Assembly: GCA_002403855.1 (NCBI GenBank)
Contig: DHIO01000034.1
Span: forward strand, 108,765-121,372
Length of the DNA stretch: 12,608 nucleotides
Origin: Acidimicrobiia bacterium UBA4744
GTDB lineage: Bacteria; Actinomycetota; Acidimicrobiia; Spongiisociales; UBA4744
Direction: 5' to 3'
Both the position numbers and the translations under genes were made by a program. The notes under the pieces were generated by a model, which saw nothing but the letters and a program-made list of their open reading frames with translations, did no database searches and was not told where the DNA came from. Position 1 is the stretch's first letter, and each line of letters opens with the position of its first letter. Positions 1 to 6,922 of this stretch are shown one piece after another.

Positions 1-90
1 GCCCCCAAGTACGGACCGAAGACGGCCGTCCGTTCAATCTCAGAAATCTGACCGGCGCCCCGGCCGATCACGCCATACTGGGGGGAAGCC

Positions 91-918
91 ATGACACAGC
101 AATTCGAATCACCGCAACGCCGGGCCGAGCAAACGCCGGGAGGTATCGAACGCCTCCCCGGCGAGGACGAGGTGCCGGCCGATCAGGCCGACAAGATTCT
201 CAGACGGGCCATCGAGTTGCAGACCGAAGAGTCGACCCGCCGCGTTGATCCCATCGACCGGACGCGACTCATCCGGATGGCGAAAGAACTCAACGTCGAT
301 CCCGACTTCCTCCTGCGGGCTCTGGCCGAACACCGGGCGGGAGTGTCGCTCGACGACCGGATGGACAACGTCTGGGAGAAGGTGCTGGCACCAGACAAGG
401 TGATGGGCACCCGGATCGTCAAGGGTACGACCAGCCGGGTTGAAGCAACGACCGAGAACTGGCTCCGCAGCCATGAAGGTCTCCGCCCCCGGCGCCACTA
501 CGAAGACGGCATCCTCTGGGAGAAGGACTCCCATCCCATAACCTCGATCCGGATGGGACTGAAACTGGGTCAGGGCACAGGGGCCTTGCGCGATACCCGC
601 GGCGTGACGCATCGGGTGCGAGAGGTCAAGCCCGGTGAACAGCTCGTCTCGCTCGAAGCCAACACTGCCGGTCTGCGCAAGACGGGCCAGACACTCCTAG
701 CGACCGGGGCGGTGGCCACCGTCGGCGCCATCGGGATCGGCTCCGCAGCTTTCGGCGGGCCGCTCGAGCCCGGCACGATCGCCCTCGCCCTTTCGACGAT
801 GGCGGTGTTCACCGGATCGACGATCCTCGGTGTACGGATGGCCCTGAACCGGCTCAAGCGGGGAATCAACCGGGCCCTCGACGCGGTCGGCGACGCCTTC
901 GTCCCCCGGCGAGGCTGA
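91..918 (+). CDS. Hypothetical protein with two C-terminal transmembrane segments
   Basis: The 275-aa product is not a family I can name. Residues 32-80 are predicted helical, with a pattern (ADKILRRAIELQ, then LIRMAKELNVDPDFLLRALAE) resembling the short helical modules that precede membrane or kinase-associated proteins of unknown function in several phyla. Residues 85-195 are polar and probably a cytoplasmic alpha/beta region. Residues about 201-222 and 228-249 are two hydrophobic, Gly/Ala-rich segments forming a membrane hairpin, followed by a basic amphipathic tail (RLKRGINRALDAV). The ATG at 91 follows a G-rich ribosome site (GGGGGGAAG) at about 79-87, so the start is well supported. The gene stands alone: the next gene starts 190 bp downstream and a hairpin lies just after the stop. 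No catalytic motif is visible. Reality of the gene is likely; function is unknown. Confidence 0.85.
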   Translation: MTQQFESPQRRAEQTPGGIERLPGEDEVPADQADKILRRAIELQTEESTRRVDPIDRTRLIRMAKELNVDPDFLLRALAEHRAGVSLDDRMDNVWEKVLAPDKVMGTRIVKGTTSRVEATTENWLRSHEGLRPRRHYEDGILWEKDSHPITSIRMGLKLGQGTGALRDTRGVTHRVREVKPGEQLVSLEANTAGLRKTGQTLLATGAVATVGAIGIGSAAFGGPLEPGTIALALSTMAVFTGSTILGVRMALNRLKRGINRALDAVGDAFVPRRG

Positions 919-927
919 GCTCACTCC

Positions 928-951
928 CTGCCGTTAGGCTCAGGACGGCAG
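928..951 (+). terminator. Inverted repeat just after the 275-aa gene, possible terminator
   Basis: CTGCCGT (928-934) and ACGGCAG (945-951) are perfect 7-bp inverted repeats with a 10-nt loop, starting 9 nt after the stop codon of the upstream gene. There is no T-tract, so intrinsic termination is uncertain; T-poor terminators are common in G+C-rich actinobacteria. Confidence 0.35.
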
Positions 952-1002
952 CCGTATCGCGCCCGTGAGGTATCCGCTTCGCCGAGACATTCGGCACCAG
1001 CC

Positions 1003-1016
1003 GGCGTCAGGACGCC
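1003..1016. promoter_or_regulatory. 14-bp palindrome upstream of the SDR gene
   Basis: GGCGTC-AG-GACGCC is a near-perfect palindrome about 90 bp before the SDR start, in the only spacer that can carry that gene's promoter. The two-base centre makes it a poor hairpin and a better candidate for a dimeric repressor site. A second smaller palindrome (GAGGA-G-TCCTC) lies at about 1047-1057. No regulator can be assigned. Confidence 0.25.
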
Positions 1017-1107
1017 TGCCAGGAGCGGGCAACGAACTGCAGCACGGAGGAGTCCTCGCAGCGGGAGCGGTTCGATGTGCGTGAAGCCGGACGACCTAGG
1101 AGCGAGC

Positions 1108-1935
1108 ATGGCAACACTGACGGGGAAGACGATGTTCATCTCGGGGGCGAGTCGCGGGATCGGGCTGGCGATCGCCAAGAGAGCCGGGCGCGACGGCGCC
1201 AACGTGGCGTTCATCGCCAAGACGGCCGAACCCCACCCGGCGCTGCCCGGCACCGTCTATACGGCCGCCGCCGAGATCGAAGAAGCAGGCGGCCGGGCCC
1301 TGCCGATCGTCGGGGACATCCGCAACGAAGACCAGGTGGCAGCCGCCGTCGAGTCGGCGGTCGAGCTGTTCGGCGGCATCGACATCTGCGTCAATAACGC
1401 CAGCGCCATCAACCTCTCCAACACCGAAACGTTACCGATGAAACGCTACGACCTGATGCAGGACATCAACGCCCGCGGCACCTTTCTGGTTTCCAAGACT
1501 TGCATCCCCTACCTCAAGGAAAGTAACAACGCTCACATCCTCACCCTCAGCCCCCCGTTGAATCTGGCACCGCATTGGTTCAAGAACCACGCGGCCTACA
1601 CCATTGCCAAGTACGGCATGAGCATGATCACGCTCGGCCTGTCCGAGGAACTGGCCGACGAAGGCATCGCTGCCAATTGCCTGTGGCCGAAGACGATCAT
1701 CGCCACTGCCGCGGTTCAGAATCTGCTGGGCGGCGACCAGGCCATGGCCCAGTCCCGCCGACCCGAAATCGTGGCCGACGCCGCATTCGAAATCTTCAAG
1801 AAAGACGCCCGAACGGCCACCGGCAACTTCTATCTCGACGAGGACGTCCTCACCGAAGCGGGAGTCAAGAGCTTCGAGCAATACGGCTACGGCGATGGGA
1901 CGAAGCTGCAAACGGACATCTTCCTGGACGAGTGA
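1108..1935 (+). CDS. Short-chain dehydrogenase/reductase, HSDL2-like
   Basis: A 275-aa NAD(P)-dependent oxidoreductase of the classical SDR fold, cytoplasmic. The cofactor-binding glycine motif is SGASRGIG (residues 12-19), D70 follows the third strand, NNAS (96-99) stabilises the core, and N121, S148, Y164 and K168 match the catalytic Asn-Ser-Tyr-x3-Lys tetrad. The residues after the glycine motif (IAKTAEPHPALPGTVYTAAAEIE) and the LSPPLNL strand around the catalytic serine are typical of the HSDL2-like subgroup, whose substrates are fatty-acyl or steroid-like alcohols and ketones in the few studied cases; the substrate here cannot be told. The start is set at ATG 1108, because AGGAG (1098-1102) lies 5 nt upstream and the protein then begins just before the first beta strand. 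An in-frame ATG at 1075 would add 11 residues without homology. Monocistronic; convergent with the lipoprotein gene downstream. Confidence 0.93.
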   Translation: MATLTGKTMFISGASRGIGLAIAKRAGRDGANVAFIAKTAEPHPALPGTVYTAAAEIEEAGGRALPIVGDIRNEDQVAAAVESAVELFGGIDICVNNASAINLSNTETLPMKRYDLMQDINARGTFLVSKTCIPYLKESNNAHILTLSPPLNLAPHWFKNHAAYTIAKYGMSMITLGLSEELADEGIAANCLWPKTIIATAAVQNLLGGDQAMAQSRRPEIVADAAFEIFKKDARTATGNFYLDEDVLTEAGVKSFEQYGYGDGTKLQTDIFLDE

Positions 1936-1965
1936 GACGAGCCAGATTGCGCAGATCGGACCCTC

Positions 1966-1990
1966 CGCCCGCCGGAGAACCCTGCGGGCG
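1966..1990. terminator. GC-rich inverted repeat between convergent genes, possible bidirectional terminator
   Basis: CGCCCGC (1966-1972) and GCGGGCG (1984-1990) form a 7-bp stem with an 11-nt loop, 30 bp past the SDR stop. A second hairpin, GCCAG-CGT-CTGGC (2026-2038), lies nearer the stop of the opposing lipoprotein gene. Neither has a T-run. Position between convergent genes supports a termination role. Confidence 0.35.
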
Positions 1991-2061
1991 CGGCATACCC
2001 CACCCGGGCGGCCATCGCTCGCCAGGCCAGCGTCTGGCAATGTCACATGAGCGAGCCGGGC

Positions 2062-2487
2062 CTAGGAGTCCATGTACCGGCTAAGGCCACTTCCGAAGTC
2101 CTGACGCTGGGTCGGGCAATCGTCGCTCACCACTGTCACCGCCACCCGGTCGCCATCGTCGAGGAACTCGATTTCGTACGTCCCCTCCATTCCTGCGCAG
2201 TAGGGGGATCCCGGGTCGGCACTTCGAGTCAGGACATTGCCGTCGATGGACCAGGTCCCGAAGGCCAACTCGGCCTGCGAGACATCATCGCCCGATGCCA
2301 GATCGACGGTGTGGCCAACGCCGTAGGTCCCGTCCTCGTTGAACACCTCGATCACGCCCCAGAGTTCAGTCTCCCAGGTTCCGACCAGCAGCTCGGACGG
2401 CGGGTCCGCTCCCCCCGACCCACACCCTGCGACGGTCAGCGCGGCAAGAAGCAGGAGTGCGACACCGACGCGGAACGAAACGCGCAT
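2062..2487 (-). CDS. Small lipoprotein, lipocalin-like
   Basis: A 141-aa exported lipoprotein. The N-terminus has a basic start (MRVSFR), a hydrophobic stretch (VGVALLLLAALTVAG) and a lipobox VAGC with the lipidated cysteine at residue 22, so the mature protein should be anchored on the outer face of the cytoplasmic membrane. The mature part alternates short beta-like stretches with a repeated GTW motif (LVGTWETE, FGTWSIDG) and 'EDGTY', as in small lipocalin-like or META-like beta barrels that test as 'DUF' hits. Two cysteines in the mature domain (in PYCAG and DDCPT) could form a disulfide. ATG 2487 is chosen, with GAGGAGG 8 nt upstream; a GTG one codon earlier (2490) is the alternative. Divergent from the 268-aa gene. 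Ligand or role unknown. Confidence 0.85.
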   Translation of the reverse strand: MRVSFRVGVALLLLAALTVAGCGSGGADPPSELLVGTWETELWGVIEVFNEDGTYGVGHTVDLASGDDVSQAELAFGTWSIDGNVLTRSADPGSPYCAGMEGTYEIEFLDDGDRVAVTVVSDDCPTQRQDFGSGLSRYMDS

Positions 2488-2510
2488 CACGACTACCTCC
2501 TCAACTTCTC

Positions 2511-2541
2511 ATTATCGCGAAAGACGGGCCGCTGTCCTCAA
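2511..2541 (-). promoter_or_regulatory. Possible sigma-70-type promoter of the lipoprotein gene
   Basis: On the minus strand TTGAGG (complement of 2536-2541) is followed after 19 bp by GATAAT (complement of 2511-2516), about 24 bp before the start codon. The -10 is a 5/6 match to TATAAT and the -35 a 4/6 match to TTGACA. The spacer is at the long limit, so this is a moderate candidate. Confidence 0.4.
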
Positions 2542-2636
2542 GGGTCAGCCCCCACCCGAAGGCGGGCACTCCCCCGCACATGCAAGGGAACTGTCACCCG
2601 ACGGGAGCGCTCAATGCCGGATCGGCTCGGAACATG

Positions 2637-2673
2637 GTGCGGCACACCACCCTCATGACTGTCATGTGCGGCA
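2637..2673. promoter_or_regulatory. Nested palindrome and direct repeat in a divergent spacer
   Basis: CATGAC-T-GTCATG (2654-2666) is a perfect 13-bp palindrome. It overlaps or is flanked by two direct copies of GTGCGGCA (2637-2644 and 2666-2673). It lies between the divergent lipoprotein and 268-aa genes, 70-105 bp before the latter, which suggests an operator. No regulator is encoded beside it, so the assignment is by position and symmetry only. Confidence 0.3.
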
Positions 2674-2742
2674 GGCTGGGGGCAACCACCTCGCGGTACT
2701 CCACCACGGGCAGCGCCTTTCGGGTCGGTATCGTTGCGGGCA

Positions 2743-3549
2743 ATGGGTGCATGGGGTCCTGGACTGTATTCCGACGACCTCGCCCTCGATCTACGGGCGA
2801 CGCTCTCGGCGGTGTGTCGACTTCCCATGGATGGACACGAAATCGTGAGGCTGGTGTGCGATCTCGAAACGGTTTCCCTGATGCCCGACGATGAGGACTA
2901 CGCCACATTCTGGTTGGTAGTTGCAGACCAGCTCCAGCGGCCTGGGATTGCATCGGAAGCGCAGGCCCGCGCCATCGCCATCATTGACAACAACTCCAAC
3001 CTCGAGATGCTGGAGAAGCTCGGCATGAGCGCGGCTGATTTGAAGAAGCGGCAACGGAACCTGGAGAGACTCAGAGAATCAATCTCGAGCCCTCCTCCGG
3101 ACAAGCAGCGCAAGACCCTCAAGAAGCCACAGCCCCTCCTGATGGAGCGCGAGCACGTCTATGCATACCCGGTGGATTCAAGGGGGAACTGTGTCAACCC
3201 CTACTTCACGGACGCGACCCTACCCGAGTTCACACAGAAGGGCTGGGGAGCGTTCGTGGTCGTCAATACTGGGCACGCCCTTGGATATCTCGCTTGGTAC
3301 GAGCTCGCACGGACGCGCAAGCGCAAGCCAAGCTTGAACAAGGCGGTCGCAGTGATTGATCCAGCCAGGCGCGGAATCGGAACGCTCACACGGCTTCACG
3401 CTTCTCGCATGCGACTCGAGCTACTTGGGTCGGCCGATGTTGCAGGTGGCCCGGAACCCTCGAACGCCGACACCATTGGCACAACGGCGTCAGACCTCAG
3501 TATCGCCAACCTGCTGTCGCTATGGGCCAGCCCGGGCACCTTTCGATAG
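2743..3549 (+). CDS. Hypothetical protein with MGAWGPG N-terminus (DUF4259-like start)
   Basis: A 268-aa protein without a signal peptide or membrane segment. The opening MGAWGPGLYSDDLALDLR resembles the conserved N-terminus of DUF4259-type and related proteins of unknown function ('MGxWGxGxFxxDxAxD'). The next part, with FWLVVADQ and AIAIIDNNSNLEML, is a helical region followed by a charged helix about residues 91-125 (SAADLKKRQRNLERLRESI). The second half (about 140-210, with GWGAFVVVNTGHALGYLAWY) looks like a small beta-rich domain. ATG 2743 is preferred because it places the family N-terminus exactly at residue 1; a TTG nine bases upstream is the alternative, and no strong ribosome site is visible. 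The five sequence lines 2941-3240 contain 177 G+C of 300 (59%), lower than the neighbouring SDR gene, which suggests an accessory gene. Function unknown. Confidence 0.8.
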   Translation: MGAWGPGLYSDDLALDLRATLSAVCRLPMDGHEIVRLVCDLETVSLMPDDEDYATFWLVVADQLQRPGIASEAQARAIAIIDNNSNLEMLEKLGMSAADLKKRQRNLERLRESISSPPPDKQRKTLKKPQPLLMEREHVYAYPVDSRGNCVNPYFTDATLPEFTQKGWGAFVVVNTGHALGYLAWYELARTRKRKPSLNKAVAVIDPARRGIGTLTRLHASRMRLELLGSADVAGGPEPSNADTIGTTASDLSIANLLSLWASPGTFR

Positions 3550-3700
3550 CCGACGGGTGATCACCGATGGCGACCCGAACAAGAGATCCCGCCCACAACC
3601 CACATTCTGCTGAGTGCTCGGCAGTCTCGGAGTAGAAACGAGCATTCGGCCAGGAGCTCGATATTGGCTGCACATACCGAGCAAGGGTCATCGCCTTGCC

Positions 3701-4771
3701 TCAGAGGGGAGACCTGGGACCTGAGACTCGAGACTGTTGATTCTCCTTGAGCCGCTTGGCCAGCTCGTTCAGGTCGTCGAGTCGCTCTCCGACCAGCTGA
3801 TCCCCGAGGTGCTTGAGGGCGTCGACGTTCTCGTCGCTCACATCGTCCATTGCATAGCTGGCGCCTTCGGCCAGCACCGTCTGGAACCGCCAGTAGTGGT
3901 CCCCGATCAAGGTGGTCAGCACCTGGTCGTGGAGAGCCGCCTGCCCGTCTTCTGCCGCCCGGAACACGTCTTCGGCCAGCTTCAGCCAACTGCGGCCCAC
4001 GAACTCCTTATAGGTCAAGGCCTGGGTTCGCTGGGGTCGGCCGGTGCCGAGTGATACCACCACGACTTCGGCGTCGCGCAGCCCCTGCTCACGGGCGCGG
4101 ATCACGCCTTCCACGTAGCCGATGATGGCCGGGTTCTTGGAGTACACGCCTCCGTCCACCAGCAAACGGTCTTCCACCCCCTCCCAAGCCATCTCCAAGG
4201 GTGGGAAGTAGGTCGGGGCGGCGGACGTCGCCCGGGCAGCATCTCGCATCAGGAGATCATCATCCGGGTCGAGCTTCGCATCGCTCGACCGGAACAGCAC
4301 CGGACTCTTCGTTTGCAGGTCGTAGCTGGTCACCACCACATCGACCAGCGCCTCCGACAGCATGTGGTCTCCGAAGTACAGCTCAAACGCTTCTTCGATC
4401 CCCTCCGGCGAATACCGGGCGTTTCCGGCTTCGGGGTTGTACCCGAAGATCGCGGCGCTTGAGCTGGCCGACGCCCACCACTCGCGAGCTTCCTGGAGGC
4501 TGCGCGGAAGCGACGAAGCCGTCTTGGGGAAGATGTTCTCTCCGTGGGACGTGTAGATGTCGCCGACGCTCTTAGCGGGAAAGGCGGGGCCGCCGTCTTC
4601 ACCGGGTACCGCCAATCCCAACGCCAGCATTCCGCCCGTCGAAGTCCCCACCACCACATCGAACAGGCTGGAGATCGGGACTTCTGAGAGGGACTCGAGC
4701 GCGGCCAGCAGCCGGGTCGGAATGATCCCACGCACCCCACCACCTTCGATTGTCAGCACGCGAACGGGCAT
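3701..4771 (-). CDS. Patatin-like phospholipase
   Basis: A 356-aa acyl hydrolase of the patatin/RssA-CapV-like fold, predicted cytoplasmic or membrane-associated, cleaving acyl groups from phospho- or glycolipids. The oxyanion-hole glycine run is EGGGVRG (residues 9-15), the nucleophile is S44 in GTSTGG, and the catalytic aspartate is D206 in VDGGVYSKNP. The region RDAARATSAAPTYFPP (about 176-191) is also typical of the family. Length fits a stand-alone single-domain enzyme plus a helical C-terminal tail. ATG 4771 is preceded by an unusually long ribosome site (see 4773-4783). The last ten codons lie in a heptameric repeat (3711-3736), so the C-terminus may be an extension into non-coding repeat. 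No nucleotide cyclase or other CBASS component is adjacent, so a defence role is not supported. It sits immediately beside a truncated permease pseudogene. Confidence 0.93.
   Translation of the reverse strand: MPVRVLTIEGGGVRGIIPTRLLAALESLSEVPISSLFDVVVGTSTGGMLALGLAVPGEDGGPAFPAKSVGDIYTSHGENIFPKTASSLPRSLQEAREWWASASSSAAIFGYNPEAGNARYSPEGIEEAFELYFGDHMLSEALVDVVVTSYDLQTKSPVLFRSSDAKLDPDDDLLMRDAARATSAAPTYFPPLEMAWEGVEDRLLVDGGVYSKNPAIIGYVEGVIRAREQGLRDAEVVVVSLGTGRPQRTQALTYKEFVGRSWLKLAEDVFRAAEDGQAALHDQVLTTLIGDHYWRFQTVLAEGASYAMDDVSDENVDALKHLGDQLVGERLDDLNELAKRLKENQQSRVSGPRSPL
3711..3736. repeat. Imperfect heptamer tandem repeat at the end of the patatin gene
   Basis: Read on the plus strand the units are GACCTGG, GACCTGA, GACTCGA and a partial GACTG (3.7 copies of a 7-mer). 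It encodes the last residues of the patatin-like protein (SRVSGPRSPL) on the minus strand. Such degenerate 7-bp arrays occur between genes in various environmental bacterial genomes; here it reaches into a coding end. Confidence 0.6.
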
Positions 4772-4772
4772 C

Positions 4773-4783
4773 GATCACCTCCT
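4773..4783 (-). promoter_or_regulatory. Extended Shine-Dalgarno sequence of the patatin gene
   Basis: On the minus strand AGGAGGTGATC ends one base before the ATG at 4771. It is an 11-base match to the usual complement of the 16S rRNA 3' end (GATCACCTCCT), with GGAGG 6 nt from the start codon. It fixes the start and predicts strong ribosome binding. Confidence 0.75.
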
Positions 4784-4839
4784 GCCCATAGGCTAGGACA
4801 CGCCCAGCTCGCCTTCCGCAGTCGACCGGCGATGGCGTG

Positions 4840-5244
4840 AGCCAGACGAGGAAGGACAACAGTGGATTTCACGGGGGAGTTGTCGAGCGGTCGATTGAGC
4901 GGGTCATATTGGCTCGGGACGGCGCGGAGTATCGCTACAAGCTGTGCAGGAGGACCGAAGGGCGGGTTCCTTGCCGGGGTCGGCGGCGGTTTCGTCGGGC
5001 TGATATCTCTTGGGCGAGCTCAACTCCTACGCTCCGGGCAAGCGGCGTCGGGTACCCAGCAGAGTCACAGTCGCAACCAGCGTCGTAGTGGTAGCGGTAT
5101 CCCCTGGCGGCGTCGATAACCCACCTGTTCGCCACGGGCGGCACCGGAGAGATCGATACCGTCGTGAGCCTGATCGCCTTCAGCGTTGCCGGGGTTGTTA
5201 TCGGCGTCCAACCGGGTCCACAACTCTCCAGGCGAGTCAAATAG
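4840..5244 (+). pseudogene. Decayed C-terminal half of a TauE/SafE (TSUP) family permease
   Basis: Consecutive pieces in three frames match, in order, the second half of TSUP-family permeases as I know them. Frame 1 (about 4879-4965) reads ERVILARDGAEYRYKLC then RRTEGR. Frame 2 (4967-5014) reads FLAGVGGGFVGLISLG. Frame 3 (5013-5099) reads GELNSY, then RRRVPSRVTVATSVVVVAV. Frame 1 again (5101-5244) reads PLAASITHLFATGG, then SLIAFSVAGVVIGVQPGP and ends at a TAG. The first change is explained by one extra G in the G run at 4964-4966, the second by a 5-bp loss around 5012 (expected LGLGEL), the third by a small indel near 5100. The N-terminal half is missing: an in-frame TAG lies at 4789 and the patatin gene starts there. 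Intact relatives are membrane proteins of about 300 aa moving sulfite or organosulfonates. Sequencing error could explain one shift, hardly three plus truncation. Confidence 0.8.
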
Positions 5245-5356
5245 GTACCGCTCATTCACTCGCCTGGTTGGTCGTTCCTGGAGGTTGCCCCGGTCACGCT
5301 ATTCGAACCATTCGCATGAAGCTAGGGTCGGAACGTAAGGCCAGCGAGGGGAAGCC

Positions 5357-5656
5357 ATGACCGACGCTCGAGAACCTACCGACGCTGCGGCCGGGGCTCC
5401 CGAACCACCGGCACGAACCGGGCTCTCGATCAGCCTGGCAATCGGCATCGTCTTGATGGTGCTGTTTGCGATCTTCGCCGTTCAAAACACCGAAAAGGTC
5501 GAAGTCGAATTCCTCGCCTGGACCTTCCAGATCTCGCGCATCACCATGCTGCTGGTGACCGCGGGCATCTTCATCGTCCTCAGCCAGATCGCCGGGTACC
5601 TGTGGCGGCGGAGACGCCGACAACGCAAAGTGGCAAAGGCACTTCGCAAGGGTTGA
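5357..5656 (+). CDS. LapA-domain (DUF1049) membrane protein
   Basis: A 99-aa membrane protein. An acidic/Pro-rich cytoplasmic N-terminus (1-22) is followed by a first membrane segment (about 23-42), the family signature AVQNTEKVEVEFLAW (41-55), a second segment (about 62-82) and a strongly basic tail (RRRRRQRKVAKALRKG). This is the layout of the LapA/YciS family (lipopolysaccharide assembly protein A domain). In actinobacteria, which lack LPS, such proteins have no established role. ATG 5357 follows GAGGGGAAG (5346-5354). It is the first intact gene after the TSUP pseudogene and 96 bp before the CcdA gene in the same direction, so the two could be cotranscribed. Confidence 0.88.
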   Translation: MTDAREPTDAAAGAPEPPARTGLSISLAIGIVLMVLFAIFAVQNTEKVEVEFLAWTFQISRITMLLVTAGIFIVLSQIAGYLWRRRRRQRKVAKALRKG

Positions 5657-5752
5657 AGGGCTCCCCGACAACGTCGCCCCTCCGACAGTTCGGGAGCCGA
5701 ATGGCGCCGCCCGCCGGTTGACCCAGTTACATCATCGAGCCAGGGAACGAAC

Positions 5753-6613
5753 ATGCTTGCGATCTTGCTCACGGCTTTCACTGCGGGGCTCGTTGCCACC
5801 GTGAACCCCTGCGGGTTTGCCATGCTCCCCGCCTATCTGGGCTACTTCCTCGGATTCGACAGGGAAGAGGAAAGGGCGACCGTGAGCGCACTGGGCCGTG
5901 CCCTCCGAACCGGCGCTGTGGTCTCATCGGGATTCTTGCTGGTATTCGGAATTGCCGGCGCCATCATCGTGGCCGGGGTCCGCTCGCTGACTACGGTCCT
6001 GCCGTGGGTGGCCCTGGTCGTCGGCGCAGCATTGATCGTCCTGGGCATCGCACTGTTGCGCGGTCGGTATCTGACGATTCGTTTGCCCTCGATACGAGGC
6101 AGAAAGGACCGGACCAACGGCTCGCTGTTCGTCTTTGGCGTCTCCTACGCGATTGCCTCACTGTCGTGCACCCTGCCCATCTTCCTGTCGCTCGTCGCGA
6201 CCACCTTCACGCAAACCACCTTCATCGCCGGGTTCGCAGCCTTCATTGCCTACGGATTGGGGATGTCCCTGGTCTTGATCGGCATCACCGTGGCGCTGGC
6301 GCTCGGAAAGGACACCCTGGTCAAGAAGCTGCGCGGTACCGCCCCTTACATCAACAAGATATCCGGGTTGGTGATGATTCTCGCCGGCGGGTTCATCGTT
6401 TGGTATTGGGCCACGATCCTCCGCTCCGGAGCCGCCGCCCTGGGCGACAACGGTCTGGTTCGGTACGTCGACCGACTGTCCGCCACGTTGACCACGATCA
6501 TCAGCGATCATCCTCTCACCGCCGCGGTGGTGGTTCTGACAATCATCCTGATCCCCATCGCCCTACTCCGCGCCCGGCACCGAAGCGCCGGCACCGTGGC
6601 CGACCGAGAGTAG
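5753..6613 (+). CDS. ccdA: CcdA-type cytochrome c biogenesis / thiol-disulfide transmembrane protein
   Basis: A 286-aa polytopic membrane protein of the CcdA/DsbD-beta family, which passes reducing equivalents from cytoplasmic thioredoxin to extracytoplasmic thioredoxin-like partners for haem attachment or other thiol reduction. The two redox cysteines are C20 in VNPCGFAMLPAYL (first membrane segment) and C139 in ASLSCTLPIFL (fourth), each followed by Pro-containing motifs characteristic of the family. Six core membrane segments are evident (about 2-30, 55-75, 82-102, 124-146, 154-182, 203-222), and a seventh hydrophobic stretch near 254-272 extends the C-terminus. ATG 5753 follows CAGGGA (5741-5746). 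The predicted partner TlpA/ResA-like protein lies downstream on the other strand (8433-8975). A role specifically in cytochrome c maturation is an inference; no ccsA or ccsB gene is in view. Confidence 0.9.
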   Translation: MLAILLTAFTAGLVATVNPCGFAMLPAYLGYFLGFDREEERATVSALGRALRTGAVVSSGFLLVFGIAGAIIVAGVRSLTTVLPWVALVVGAALIVLGIALLRGRYLTIRLPSIRGRKDRTNGSLFVFGVSYAIASLSCTLPIFLSLVATTFTQTTFIAGFAAFIAYGLGMSLVLIGITVALALGKDTLVKKLRGTAPYINKISGLVMILAGGFIVWYWATILRSGAAALGDNGLVRYVDRLSATLTTIISDHPLTAAVVVLTIILIPIALLRARHRSAGTVADRE

Positions 6614-6616
6614 GTC

Positions 6617-6922
6617 ATGACGGCGCCGGTCACCGTTCGAGGGCAGGGGCATCAAGGACATCGCCCCGGCGGGTTCCGCCGCCGCTATGAGACCGGCACT
6701 CGGGTAGTGGAAATCTCGGTCGCCGGCGATCCACTGGATTTCGACCCGATTCCGACCGAGGCACGGGCCGCGTTCGATCACCGGTTTGATACCGCTCTGC
6801 CGTACCTGGAAGGTCACCCGACCGGTGCGCGAAAGTCCCCGAAGGCGGCCGGCTCACTCCGTAGACTCCTGGCATGGATTCCTTCATCGTCCCCCTCATC
6901 ATCGGGTTGGTCGTGGCGGTAG
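6617..6922 (+). CDS. Doubtful small ORF between ccdA and the 376-aa gene
   Basis: A 101-codon ORF starting 3 bp after the ccdA stop with a weak ribosome site (AGTAGG). It overlaps the next gene by 49 bp in another frame. Its middle (VVEISVAGDPLDFDPIPTEA) has protein-like composition and mostly G/C third positions, but the first 27 and last 25 residues look like non-coding translation, and I recognise no family. It may be a real small gene, a remnant, or chance; minus-strand ORFs across the same segment look no better. Confidence 0.3.
   Translation: MTAPVTVRGQGHQGHRPGGFRRRYETGTRVVEISVAGDPLDFDPIPTEARAAFDHRFDTALPYLEGHPTGARKSPKAAGSLRRLLAWIPSSSPSSSGWSWR

Noticed and set aside
1..90. Possible C-terminus of an upstream gene (open frame from base 1 to TGA at 49-51) and an ACGGAC/GTCCGT inverted repeat at 11-33
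   Set aside because: Only 16 codons with no recognisable sequence; another frame is equally open. Too little to call a gene, and the hairpin lies inside that frame.
2491..2742. Minus-strand reading ending ...MTVMRVVCRTMFRADPALSAPVG as a possible protein remnant
   Set aside because: Looks somewhat protein-like but I cannot tie it to any family, and it overlaps the start of the 268-aa gene.
3701..4771. Patatin as a CBASS (CapV) defence effector
   Set aside because: No nucleotide cyclase, HORMA/TRIP13 or E1/E2-like gene is next to it; neighbours are unrelated.
5065..5259. Minus-strand 64-aa acidic ORF containing DADNNPGNAEGD, resembling a calcium-binding repeat
   Set aside because: It is the complement of the TSUP pseudogene segment, whose plus-strand reading gives a coherent membrane helix series; no ribosome site supports the minus ORF.
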